Below are positions 1 through 10,371 of a stretch of DNA of 64,000 nt, piece by piece. The stretch's first letter is position 1. Every line of letters starts with the position of its first letter. The translations under genes were made by a program, and so were the position numbers. The notes under the pieces are model-generated. The model was not told where the DNA came from, did no database searches, and worked only from the letters and a program-made list of their open reading frames with translations. Origin of the DNA: Craterostigma plantagineum (Eukaryota > Streptophyta > Magnoliopsida > Lamiales > Linderniaceae); assembly GCA_027422505.1 (NCBI GenBank), contig JAPQWV010000028.1, forward strand, positions 4,120,001 through 4,184,000. The letters run 5' to 3'.

Positions 1-1165
1 CTTAAATAGAGTTTTCAATGATAATTTCGAAACCGTCTTTTTATGTTTTCAGTCCAAAAACTCATGCTTGTACTGATATATATAATTATCTTGTATACAG
101 AAGTCTAAAACAGTAGGGATTTATCAATTGCGAAATTAAGGACAACAAGTAGGTGAAACTCACCTACGACGCGTAAACATTATATGAATTAGTGATATAT
201 GATTTTGTGAATTTTAAGGTGATACGACGAATTACGTGCTTTTCATGTATTAAATATTTTGCATGTCTTATATACATGTCATTTGCACTACACTTGCATA
301 CTAAATCAGTGTGAGTGTTGAGTACTATTACGATAGTTTGGTGTATCGGTGAGCGGGTAGAAAGAGCGACTTACCTGTGAGGGTTGATGCGTAGAGCAGA
401 GGGAAAACTCGGGTTGTGTGCTAACTCTAACGTGACCTGTGTTGGCCACCCGAGCATACGAGGGGTCGAGCGACGGGATGTGTTGCGACATTATAGGACA
501 TTTCGAGTATAGGGCAACTCTAACGAGACCTGAGTAGCTTACTCGCTCTAACGAGACCTGAACGGGATATGCGACTCTAACGAGACCTGAGTAGCCACCC
601 ACTCTAACGAGACCTGAATGGGAACCTATTCTAACGTGACCTTAGTGGGAACCTATTCTAACGAGAATTGAGTTGGATATTAGAAATGTACTTAGTGTCG
701 AGTAGTGTGGGTTGTTGAGACGTGTTAGTGTTGAGATGAGTAGAGTCGAGTCGAGCGTGCATTTGTGAGGTGTTTCGGATATGGGTTGAGCGTACACTTG
801 CATCATGCATATTTTTACCTACTGGGAAAGGAGCTCAGTTTACGTGTTGTAGGTACGTTTGAGTCCGGTGCTGATGAGCGTTGCAATTGAGGCGGGCTGA
901 CGGCGGTGCTCCACGGACTTTTGAGGGCAAGGCGGTACATGGATATGACCTGTGGAGCGACAGGGTTTGTCGCGTGTCGGGCGTATAGTCTTTGTAAAAT
1001 AAAAATAATGGACTATGACTTTGTATTTATGACGTATGCGAATCATGTGTGTGCTTGTAACATATTATGTTTTTTTTTAAATAAAAAGTTTTCGTTAGAT
1101 GGGTCTTCCGCGACTTACATTGCGAAAATCCGCCAAACTATTTATTTGAAATGAGGAATGTTACA
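1..1165 (+). mobile_element. Decayed LTR, LD1-related family
   Basis: Degenerate LTR in plus orientation, entered partway through, ending at TTACA (1165). Positions about 780-970 and 1070-1150 match the reverse complement of the LD1 LTR near 29500-29830: the same ordered blocks occur (CTACTGGG, the ACTTTTGAG and GTACATGGA motifs, then AAAGTTTT...TTACATTGCG...ATCCGCCA). The remainder is strongly diverged, so this is an old solo LTR or truncated element. No coding region is supported here. Confidence 0.65.
424..672 (+). repeat. 27-30 bp degenerate tandem repeat (CTCTAACGAGACCTGA)
   Basis: About seven copies of the core CTCTAACGAGACCTGA, at roughly 424, 518, 545, 574, 601, 630 and 657. Most are spaced 27-30 bp apart inside the decayed LTR. 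LTRs of the other families here also carry local tandem repeats in the comparable part. Confidence 0.7.
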
Positions 1166-1396
1166 CCAGTGCCCAAACTCGCCACAGTTGAAACAAAAAC
1201 CAGCAGCCCCGGCATTTTTACCATTCTATTTCATTTTCACCACCACCCCCACGATTTGCCCTACCATTATTGCGATCCCAAGCCCAGTGTCCAAGCTCAC
1301 TACAGTTGAAATATTTATCACCACTTCTATTTGCCCGACCGTTCTTGCGATCCACAGCTCGATCCCAAACTAACTACAGTTGAAACAAAACCAGCA
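1166..1396 (-). pseudogene. CCHC zinc-knuckle repeat array, minus-strand segment 1
   Basis: Read on the minus strand, this segment repeats a unit that translates to a CX2CX4HX4C zinc knuckle (pattern CFNCGEFGHW..DCKNGRANSGGG), the same unit as in the large plus-strand array from 17243. Frames are interrupted and some cysteines and histidines are lost. It runs into segment 2 across a SINE insertion: the target duplication GCCCCAACATTTTT lies inside an array unit. The left edge abuts the LTR end at 1165. Confidence 0.75.
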
Positions 1397-1410
1397 GCCC
1401 CAACATTTTT

Positions 1411-1616
1411 TTTTTTGGTAACCGGGTAAAGCCGATGGTAAACCCCGGGGCCGACCCACTACCTGCTAAACAGGTCGACCAGGTCAATCGCACATGTCTG
1501 GGCCCATGTGGGCAGGCTTAGGGAAATGTCACAGGGATGAGATTCGAACCCAGGACCTCTCCCAACATGACCCTAAGCACCTCCCCCTCAACCAGTAGGA
1601 CTGAGGGCTCATTGGC
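1411..1616 (-). mobile_element. tRNA-derived SINE, copy a
   Basis: Minus-strand SINE with its A-tail at the left (T-run on plus). On the minus strand it has an A-box-like GGTTGAGGGGGAGG and a B box GGTTCGAATC, the RNA polymerase III promoter pair of tRNA-derived SINEs. It is flanked by a perfect 14-bp target duplication, GCCCCAACATTTTT, at 1397-1410 and 1617-1630. Near-identical copies lie at 41440-41643 and 44403-44637. I do not recognise the named plant SINE family. Confidence 0.88.
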
Positions 1617-1630
1617 GCCCCAACATTTTT

Positions 1631-1800
1631 ACCATTCCATTTCAGACCATCACCAATATTTCCCCTACCTTTCTTGCAATACCTAGCCCAAAGCACAGAC
1701 TCACAACAGTTGAAACACTCACCACCACCACTATTTTCCTACCATTTTTGCAGTCTCTAGCCCAGTGCGCAAACTCACCACAATTGGAACACTTACCACC
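1631..1800 (-). pseudogene. CCHC zinc-knuckle repeat array, minus-strand segment 2
   Basis: Two more knuckle units on the minus strand, one of them intact (CSNCGEFAHWARDC). The array stops abruptly near 1800, where gag sequence of a Ty3/gypsy relict begins on the opposite strand. The knuckle here is unlike the gag knuckle of that relict in sequence and spacing context, so the array is not simply part of the retrotransposon. Confidence 0.72.
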
Positions 1801-2940
1801 ACGGAGGATTGGCTCAGAACAATAGAGAATATGTTCCGAGTTAGTCATCTGCCTGATACTGAGAAGGTGACTTGTGCCACCTTCATGCTACGTGGGAACG
1901 CGGGCTACTGGTGGGACACCATTCAGGTGCTCGAGGACCCCACTATGATGACTTGGGAAAGGTTCAAAATGCTTTTTCGGGGAATGGATTTTACCGCGGT
2001 AGACAGAGCGCAAAAGCTAAACGAATTCATCAACCTTAGACAAGGAGGGATGTCAGTGGCAGACTACATTAACAAATTTGAGAAACTCTCTAGGTTTGCG
2101 CCACATATCGTGGCCACTGACGAGCTGAAGATTGAACGTTTCCTGGAGGGTCTTAAACCCGAGATCTTCAGAAGCGTGAGTATGTACGATACGGAAGGGA
2201 AAACTTACGCTCGTATCGCTGAACGAGCAATCTTAGCTGAGCAGGCAGAGAGTAGAGTCACAAAGGCACAAGAAGCCAAACAGAGAACAGAAGGACAACA
2301 GGGAGGAGGGAACTAGAAGCGCCCGTTCTTTGGTAAGAATCTGAACAATCGCGGGAATCAACCGGGCCAGCAGAACTGGAGGCCAAGGCCAAACCAAGGG
2401 CCGTTTAATATTCTAAACAGACCCCCAAACGTTGGATCTCAATGTCGACAATGCGGACGCTATCACTCCGGTGCGTATTATGGAGACCAAACCCGACACC
2501 ACAATGTTTCCGATGTGGGAAGATCGGACACTATGCTAGGAACCAACGAGAATGTGCCTCAAGTTCCGAATCGGCCGTTGATTCGACCCCCTCCGGTGCC
2601 AGCACGAGTTTTTACTCTGACCAATGAGGAGGCCGAAGCGAATCCTTCCATAGTGACGGGTACGTTAACTATCTATAACGTGCCCACCTCTGTGTTAATT
2701 GACTCTGGGGCCACACATTCATTCGTGTCGGCCAAGTATGTGGAAAAAGTGGGAGTCTCTCCTACCTTATCTGAGTGCAATTATGTGGTTACCTTACCAC
2801 ACGGCGATCCAACGCGCTCTAACCAAGTGCTGGAAGGATGCTCCGTGAGCATTGAGGGTAGAAATTTGAGCGTCGACCTGATTGTGATCCCAATGAACGA
2901 CTACGATGTCATCTTTGGGATGGATTGGCTGTCATGATAT
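1801..2940 (+). pseudogene. Ty3/gypsy gag-protease relict (Tekay/Del-like)
   Basis: Truncated 5' part of a gag-pol polyprotein. It begins at the gag motif DWLRTIENMF, so about 90 N-terminal residues and the 5' LTR are missing. The capsid-like Retrotrans_gag region follows (WWDT, FINLRQGGMSV, EGLKPEIF), then a knuckle CFRCGKIGHYARN that lies in another frame (near 2490-2560) and lacks its last cysteine position, then an aspartic protease with DSGATHSF. Stops: TAG at 2314-2316 and TGA at 2935-2937, the latter compatible with CGA-to-TGA decay. Two compensating frameshifts flank the knuckle. It is non-functional. Confidence 0.9.
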
Positions 2941-4466
2941 GGAGCCATCATAGATTGTAACAAGAAGGTTGTAAAATTTCCAATTGCCCGAAGAAGAGAT
3001 GTTCACTTTTTCGGGTAAAGCCAATTCGAATCGTATTCCACGAATTTCCGCTTTGAAGGCTCAACGACTTTTGGGGTCACGTTGTGAGTCTTACCTCGTG
3101 TATGCGATGAAGGCGGAGAAATTACCTCAGCCAGAACTGAAAAACGTGCCGATAGTTAATGAGTATGCTGATGTATTTCCCGATGATCTCCCGGGGTTAC
3201 CCCCTGATCGAGAAATACAGTTTACCATAGATTTGATACTGGGGTCTGCCCCAATTTCTAAAGCTCCTTATCGCCTAGCGCCGAACGAACTGAAAGAATT
3301 GAAAGAACGGTTGGAGGACTTGTTGCGGAAAGGGTTTATCCAATCTAGCTTTTCACCATGAGGAGCACCATTTCTATTCGTACGGAAGAAGGATGGGTCG
3401 ATGAGGCTATGCATCAACTATAGGGAGCTGAATAAAATCACCATTAAGAATAAGTATTCGTTGCCGAGAATCGATGATCTATTCGACCAACTACAGGATG
3501 CTACGGTATTCTCACAAATTGATCTCCGTTCGGGATACCATCAGCTAAAGATCAGGGAGACAGATGTTCCTAAAACAGCGTTCAGTACGAGGTACGGCCA
3601 TTACGAGTTTTTTGGTCATGCCCTTCGGACTGACAAATGCCCCAGCTGCATGATCTTATGAATCGAGTCTTAAAAAATTATCTTGATCGCTTTGTGATAG
3701 TCTCCATTGACGATATTCTGATCTATTCTAAGACGAAGGAAGAACACGAGAATCATTTACGAATCATCTTAGGAATCCTGCGAGAGAAACAACTCTACGC
3801 CAAATTCAAGAAATGCGAATTTCGGCTCGAGCAAGTAGCTTTCTTGGGACACGTGATTTCTGGGAACGAAATCTCGGTGGACCCGAGTAAGATAGAGGCT
3901 GCGAACAATTGGCCACAACTGACTACTCCGACCGAGGTCCGAAGTTTCCTAGGGCTTACGGGATATTACCGTAAGTTCATAGCTGACTTCTCTAGCATCA
4001 CCTCGACTCTGACAAACTTGACCAGGAAGAACGTACCTTTCAAGTGGTCTGAAGCGTGCGAACAAAGTTTCCAAGAACTGAAGAAGCGACTCACTTCTGC
4101 TCCCATCCTTACAATACCAGCGGGAACAAGAGGATTCTCAGTATATAGCGACGCCTCGAGGAATGGCCTAGGATGCGTGTTGATGCAGAACGGTAAGGTA
4201 ATTGCTTACGACTCCCGACAACTGAAAGAATACGAGAAGAATTACCCGACCCACGACCTGGAATTAGCAGCAGTGGTTTTCGCTCTGAAGATTTGGAGGC
4301 ATTACCTTTACGGAGAAAGGTGCGAGATTTTTACCGACCACAAAAGTTTGAAGTACTTCTTCACCCAGAAGGAGTTAAACATGCGACAACGACGATGGCT
4401 GGAGCTCGTAAAAGACTACGATAGTGTTATTAACTATCATCCGGGTAAAGCAAATGCAGTCGCACT
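2941..4466 (+). pseudogene. Ty3/gypsy reverse transcriptase-RNase H relict
   Basis: Continuation of the preceding relict. RT motifs are visible: KKDGSMRLC, the motif A aspartate in [10 protein letters not shown], and SIDDILIYS for the YxDD box (usually FIDD). RNase H follows ([31 protein letters not shown]). Defects are a frameshift near 2965, TGG-to-TGA at 3359-3361, and a frameshift plus small deletion near 3610-3655. At 4466 the sequence passes without warning into the LTR of the gag-only family, so integrase, chromodomain and 3' LTR are missing. The junction shares a short stretch (ATTGGGATTG) with the LTR. Confidence 0.9.
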
Positions 4467-5138
4467 GAATTGGGATTGAAAGGCACTAGTAGCCTCTCAG
4501 TGTGGATCACACTGGGATTGAAAGGCACTGGTAGCCTCTCAGTGTGTACCGCATTGGGATTGAAAGGCACCATAGGATTACGCACAGATGGAGTACTCGG
4601 GTTTAGCCTCCCAGTGTGTGTACTGCACTTATACCCTTAGGGGTTTGAGCTCTATATGGTGCATAGTAAGATTGAAGCCGAGGGCCTAATAAGAAATGAA
4701 AAGAACGAGAAGGATACGAGAGGTCAATAGCATTGGCGCGGATGCCTTCGCTATTTAGGTCACGTGCATTGCATGCATGATTTTCACTTACTGAGCTTTA
4801 TAAGCTCATTCCACGTTTTTATGTGTTGTAGGACCCCGCGATCACGGTACGTGATCATTTTTACGGCGAGGCCAACTTTTGAAGCTTTCGTGGGCTTTTG
4901 AGATGGAAGTGTGTGCATGGATGCGACCTAGTGGAGGCCCAGTAGATAATTTTATTTTGAATCGCTTGCGCACTTTCCTATGTTATTAGGACCCAAGACG
5001 ATTTTGTAGGAACCGTTACGATTCCCTGTTATGAAAAGAAAAATTTTATCCGAAATTTCATACGATTTATTTCGTTATTACGACATTAGTCGCGTAGACT
5101 AGTGTAGAAAAATGGTGGTGGAAGGCGGGGCTGCCACA
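4467..5138 (+). mobile_element. 3' part of gag-only element LTR (LTR1 fragment)
   Basis: Nearly identical to 9981-10652, the last 670 bp of the full LTR. It contains the 42-bp tandem repeats, the GAGCTTTATAAGCTC hairpin, the GATCACG-GTA-CGTGATC palindrome and the terminal GGGGCTGCCACA. It is followed by a primer-binding site (GGTAGTATCAGAGC, one base off the TGGTATCAGAGC consensus) and the leader. The upstream portion of this LTR is replaced by the pol relict. Confidence 0.9.
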
Positions 5139-5291
5139 GGTAGTATCAGAGCTTAGGATATAGGTTCTGCAGACTGTCCATGTACACACACTCAAAAGCA
5201 CGGAAGCGGCCTTGCTCGTAAGTTTTGTGTTTCTATGAATTTCTGGCATTATATGATTTATATGTCTTAAAAACGTTAGGATAAAAGAACG

Positions 5292-6412
5292 ATGGGTAGA
5301 ACAAGAAATGAGAATAGTGGGGGTGCAGATAAAGGTAAAGAACCCGCAGCCTCTACTGATAGTCGGGATGAGACTATCCTTCAGCTTGCGGAATTAGTCC
5401 GCCAACAATCCGCCCAAATCCAGCAACTGATTCAGCAACAAAATGCTGGCGGGCAATCGAGTAATGGACCCCCTCAGGCCGACAGAATCGAAATGGTCGG
5501 GGAAAGATTTCGTAAACTTAACCCCCCAAACTTTGAAGATGTTGTTGACCCAACCTCGGCTGAGGATTGGCTCCGAACCCTAGAAACTATGTTCCAGCAT
5601 AGCCGTACCCCTGAAACCGAAAAAGCCTTGTGTGCTGGGTACCTATTGAGGGGAAGCGCCGGCGGGACACGGTCCTAACTTTAGAAGATCCCTTGACAAT
5701 GACCTGGGAACATTTCAAAGAACTTTTCCGAAATAAGTATTTCACCGCTCCCGTTCGAGCCCAAAGGATGAACGAGTTCATCAATCTCCGCCAGGGAACA
5801 ATGACGGTGGCGGAGTATATTAGGAAATTCGAACAACTTTCCCGATTCGCTACCCACATGGTAAGCACCGACTCGCTGAAAATTGAGCGATTTATGGAGG
5901 GCTTGAAGCCAGAACTTTACCGTGATGTTGGCATGGCTGGATTACAAGGGATTACGTATGCCCAAATGGCGGAACGAGCCCTGATGGCTGAACAGGCCGA
6001 AATCAGGATCGTGCGAGCCCAGGAAATTAAGAGGAAATTCGAACAAGGACCCAAAGGGAACGGAAATAATCAGAAGAAACCGTTTGTTCCTCAGAATGTG
6101 AAACCCAATTTCCAACACCGCCCTGGACCACCTCAACAACCTAATCCGAATCAGGGGAGACCCCAACTAAATGCACCTATATGCCCAAAATGTGCACGAC
6201 GTCATCTTGGCGTCTGTTTCTCCCAAAACTCCACCTGCTTTAAATGTGGCAAGACAGGCCACTACTCCGTAGCCTGCCCAGAAAATGCATCTGGAAGTCA
6301 GGGAACGAACCGGGCCAAGCCGCCGACAGCACCCGCTCGGGTATACATGCTTACAGCGGAAGAGGCTGAAAACAATCAGTCCGAGATGGAATGTGCCCTT
6401 CTAACCGATTAA
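5292..6412 (+). pseudogene. Gag of gag-only element, copy 1 (frameshifted)
   Basis: Second copy of the gag found intact at 10806-11933. It starts at the same ATG. A 7-bp deletion near 5663, against CACTGGT in the other copy, removes the GHWW motif and shifts the frame: the first frame runs to about 5678 and the rest is read from 5630 in another frame. The downstream part keeps the capsid-like region, the CPKC...H pre-knuckle and the [14 protein letters not shown] zinc knuckle. It ends a few residues past the AEEAENN motif, just before protease would start in full-length relatives. No pol follows. Confidence 0.9.
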
Positions 6413-6949
6413 ACCTCAACATGCATGATTAGTGCACTTAGGAACCACACTTCCTTTTATATTCACCATTTATGTGGTAAGACTTGGGAATTCTTTTAGC
6501 CGACTTGGTTGATACCAGTTTGAGTATCAACCTGAGTCGTGGTCGTAGTAGATAGGCTTTCAAAATAGGACTTCGTACCTAAATTCCTGTAACCAAAGAT
6601 CCAATAATATCCGGGATATAATTCTATGCTCCAATCTTTTTATTCGTGAGAAAACATATTCACTCGATATCGGAGTAGCGCAGCGGAAGCGTGATGGACG
6701 CTAAAGATCTTCAATCTTTGCCTAAGTTAGAATTATAGGAATACCGTTCCACTACTGGAACAATCTCCATATCTATTTCACCAAGATCTTATTCTTTTCT
6801 ATCCTCGAAGATTATGTGAGGTTCCTTGATAACGTCCTAGGGTGAATTTCTATCACCCAACCCAGCCCGTTCAACTCCCTACCAAACTTCACCCTGAATT
6901 GCTCCAGCTAACGGAATTTCGGGGGCAAAATTATTTTAAGGGGGGAGGA
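6413..6949 (+). other. Non-coding 3' internal region and polypurine tract, copy 1
   Basis: No coding region. It contains GCGCAGCGGAAGCGTGATGG at 6678-6697, shared with LD1. It ends in TTTCGGGGGC...TTTTAAGGGGGGAGGA, the polypurine tract immediately before the LTR start TGTAATACC. Only this final part matches the 3' end of GY1 and GY2; the preceding 500 bp have no counterpart in them. Confidence 0.8.
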
Positions 6950-7830
6950 TGTAATACCTGTAAAATTTAATTACGGGATTTACGATTTAATTAGTAGTAG
7001 ACCATAAATTTTGTTAGATTTATTAGAGAAAGATATTAAGACTATGGGTAAATAATTATGGCACATAAATAAATTATTTTGTAATAAATGTATTATTATT
7101 TTAGTGCTTTACGTGACTTGTGTGTTATGTGAATTACATGATATATGTGTTACGGCAATATATACATGCTTATGTGATTGCATAGTACATGCTTTACAAT
7201 ATGATACGTACTTATCTGATTATGTGCTACTAGAACAATTGACTAGGTAGGAAATTCGAGCTAAAACTTAGAAATAACTTCACATAAGGTCTGTAAATTT
7301 TGGGTCAAAGGAATTATGAGGAATTCAGATTATAAAAAAAAAATAATAATACTAATAAATAAAGTTTGGGATAGAACACAATTGTGCTATATTAAATTTT
7401 TAGGCCCAAGTGTTAGAGATAAACACTAGTAGTAAAATTACTTAAAGGCCTAAGATAAAACATTCGAAGACCTAGCTAGAGGGAAACAATTAAACTAATA
7501 TTATAACAAGTGTTACTTCTAGTTAGGAATGGGAATCATTGAGACATAGCATCGATTACCTAGTGTGAAGGGAAACTTGAATATTATTGTAATAATTATC
7601 ACATGAGAATAGGATAAACATTAAAGTAGGAATGACGTCATTTGCTTAGTTGAATAAGCAAAATACATGATATAAACGAGATAAATAATAAAGAGCATAG
7701 GAAAGCTATCGAAAGCAAGGGAAGAAAATAATTTGTATATCATTTCTAATTAGTGGAGCACTATCGAGAGTTGAGTGGAAAGCAAACAGAAAATTTGGAA
7801 CAGAAATCACACCCTAAAGGTTGAAAGTAG

Positions 7831-9377
7831 GTATAATATTCTTACTCTATTTTCAAGTTTTCATTAAGTTAGTGACATGTTAAAGAGCTCTTAAATACGT
7901 AGAATATCATTTACGTAAGGTTTAAATATTGAGTTAGTTGTTAAGGGTTTAGAATGGTTAATGTTCTTGGATATTCAAATTTTCTTGAGAAAAATGGGTT
8001 TTTGGTCGAAGGTTTGGTAAACCTCAATGTTAAATAATTATTCTTTTAGGATTTGATGATAACCTATTTAGGCGTATATATGATTTAGGGTGGTACGATA
8101 ATTCTTGATGGTTATGGAACGGGTTTTAAAATTCTTGTGATATTCAAAACTGTTCTTGGGAAGAACAGTGTTTTGATCGAAAAACCCCAGGTTTTGAAGT
8201 GTTATAATTTTGTTAGAGGGTCACGAGTTAAGTTAGTTTTGCGACTTGGATTAAGTGATAATGATAATGATTGGAATTAAGTTGTGTAGAAACTCGACAT
8301 CTATCTGTGTTATTGATGTCGAGATTTAGGTTAAATGTCGAAACAAATGTCGACATCTTTATTTATGAATCTTGAACACTTGTATGAGCCACTTCGAGAT
8401 TTTAGGATTGTAATTTCATGTGAGATCTAAGTAATTCACGCCTTCTATCGAGATTTATATTTATCGAGATCTATATATTGTCTAGTTTAACATATAGAAA
8501 TCATGGTGTGTAATGTCGAGATAGGTATAAGAACTCGAGAATTATCATGTCGAAATCAATTTTGAACTCACTGAATTATTTTGGAAACTAATTTCGAAAG
8601 TCTGTGCATTATCTAATCAAGAAACATCTCGAGATTTCTTTATAGTGTAATATCGACGTCTTTCAATCATGTATAGATAGTAATGTCGAGTTCTTTCTTG
8701 ATATGAGTCGAAAAATTATATATATATATATAATATGTACATGTTGAGATTGAAGTGCATGTCGACATCTTATTAAAGTAATGAGAATGATGTGCACCAT
8801 TTGAGATGTCGAATGTGTTGCTTCTAGATTAATTCTGAAATACATACCGAGATTTATTTGGAATCATGTCGATATCTTGTTAGCTTAATGAAATCATGTA
8901 GAGATATGACGGTGAATGTCGAAACCTACCCTTAAGACACATCTCGAGATTTATTTTCAAACATGTCGAGGTCTACTTTAGATTTATTTAACATGTAGAA
9001 GTCTTGTTATTTTCAATATGTCGAGATTTATTTAAATCTTATAGAATGTCGAGATTCACATTGGAAACATATCGAAATCATTTCTATACCTTATATCGAG
9101 ATTCAATTAGAATATCAACATTCATGTACATCTCGGCAATTGACATAAAAGCTCGAGAACTTATAACTATATCTTGATTGTACATTGCTTAGTATAAAAC
9201 CCGAAATCTTTGTGTAATGTCGAGACATATCTCATGAAACATGTCGAGATCTATTTCTGAAAATTGTATTTCTCAGTTTAGGTTAAGTTCGAAATTTTAG
9301 GGTTTTCTAAATTAAGCCATTTTAGTGAAACTGTAAGTAGACTAACAAACCCTAATTTTATATATTTCTATACTTAG
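7831..9377 (+). other. GT...AG-bounded LTR segment, present/absent polymorphic between copies
   Basis: In LTR2 the sequence reads GAAAGTAG, then GTATAATATT ... TATACTTAG, then GGTTTGAAG. Two short LTRs read GAAAGTAGGGTTTGAAG, as if exactly this 1547-bp stretch were excised. Its ends obey the GT/AG rule and the 3' side is pyrimidine-rich. Ends also share TAG/G microhomology, so plain deletion is equally possible. The interior is dominated by TCGAG, ATCTCGA and TCGACAT motifs. Confidence 0.6.
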
Positions 9378-9984
9378 GGTTTGAAGATTAGCGATTTACC
9401 GTACGATAAGCTAAGGATACCAGGTAAGTGGAAATCGCAACTACAACACATAATTATATGTGTATGAATTATGTGTCTATATGCCTTTCATGATTTTATG
9501 TGACTTCTATGATTTCTATGTGACGTAAATTTACGTGATTGTATGTGATGTAAATTATTCTATGAATATTGCATGCATGTTTACATGATTCATGGCATGA
9601 GCATATGCACGCACGACTAGTATGAAAGTCAGAGAGATAGCGTGCATGAGTATAAGATCGCTTGAATGCGATATGTATATTTGCCGATATGGGCATTTGT
9701 TTCGACTCAATGACGAGTCACGGCTCTTCTATGCTACCACGGCGATTCACGAAGCCGAATCACCTGATTCACGAAAGGTAGGGGGAATACCCCGTAGCGG
9801 GAGATGCAACCTAGAGGATGCGACTCGAGGGTATGAGCGGCACCGAGGGAACCTCGAGTGTTGGCGACCTCGTAGTAAGCTACCAGTGAGAAGCGCCCGC
9901 GTGTCAGACCGCATTGGGATGGAAAGGCGCCTTAGAGTTAACCGAAATTTGTGTGCCCGGGTTAGCCTCTCAATGGGACTGCAT

Positions 9985-10090
9985 TGGGATTGAAAGGCAC
10001 TAGTAGCCTCTCAGTGTGGATCACACTGGGATTGAAAGGCACTGGTAGCCTCTCAGTGTGTACCGCATTGGGATTGAAAGGCACCATAGG
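9985..10090 (+). repeat. 42-bp LTR tandem repeat, three units
   Basis: Units beginning TGGGATTGAAAGGCAC at 9985, 10027 and 10069 (period 42), with a diverged relative at 9915. The same array is present near 4470, 13950 and, reversed, near 39130-39245. Between units the sequence CAGTGTG-GAT-CACACTG is an inverted repeat. Confidence 0.85.
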
Positions 10091-10307
10091 GTTACGCACA
10101 GATGGAGTACTCGGGTTTAGCCTCCCAGTGTGTGTACTGCACTTATACCCTTAGGGGTTTGAGCTCTATATGGTGCATAGTAAGATTGAAAGCCGAGGGC
10201 CCAATAAGAAATGAAAAGAACGAGAAGGATACGAGAGGTCAATAGCATTGGCGCGGATGCCTTCGCTATTTAGGTCACGTGCATTGCATGCATGATTTTC
10301 ACTTACT

Positions 10308-10322
10308 GAGCTTTATAAGCTC
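10308..10322 (+). promoter_or_regulatory. Conserved LTR hairpin GAGC...GCTC (TATA in loop)
   Basis: GAGCTTTATAAGCTC forms a 6-bp stem with a 3-base loop and includes a TATAA. The equivalent position in other families keeps the stem with altered bases: GAGCC/GGCTC in GY1 (26386-26400, reversed) and GGGCAA/TTGCTC in LD1 (34303-34315, reversed). It could be a core-promoter TATA element or an RNA hairpin in the R region; transcription start is unknown. Confidence 0.6.
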
Positions 10323-10354
10323 ATTCCACGTTTTTATGTGTTGTAGGACCCCGC

Positions 10355-10371
10355 GATCACGGTACGTGATC
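10355..10371 (+). promoter_or_regulatory. 17-bp palindrome GATCACG-GTA-CGTGATC
   Basis: Perfect 7-bp inverted repeat with a 3-bp spacer, about 280 bp before the LTR end. It is conserved in all gag-only LTRs, in GY1 (26338-26354) and in GY2 (42846-42862, 50526-50542), although much of the surrounding LTR differs. It contains ACGTG cores, as plant bZIP/bHLH sites do; the binding factor is inference. Confidence 0.6.

Noticed and set aside
306..602. 98-codon minus-strand ORF
   Set aside because: It is produced by the 27-30 bp tandem repeat in a decayed LTR.
1500..1600. tRNA gene, from the GGTTCGAATC B box
   Set aside because: It occurs three times in a repeated unit with A-tail and target duplications and has no acceptor stem: a SINE.
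8690..8760. TA-rich run as a promoter
   Set aside because: It is inside the TCGAG-rich LTR segment with no conserved context; simple-sequence is enough to explain it.
9622..9993. 123-codon ORF, reappearing reversed at 39228-39599 and in part near 13630
   Set aside because: It lies in the LTR of the gag-only family over tandem repeats and is cut in the third copy; no domain, and no leader or codon pattern of a gene.
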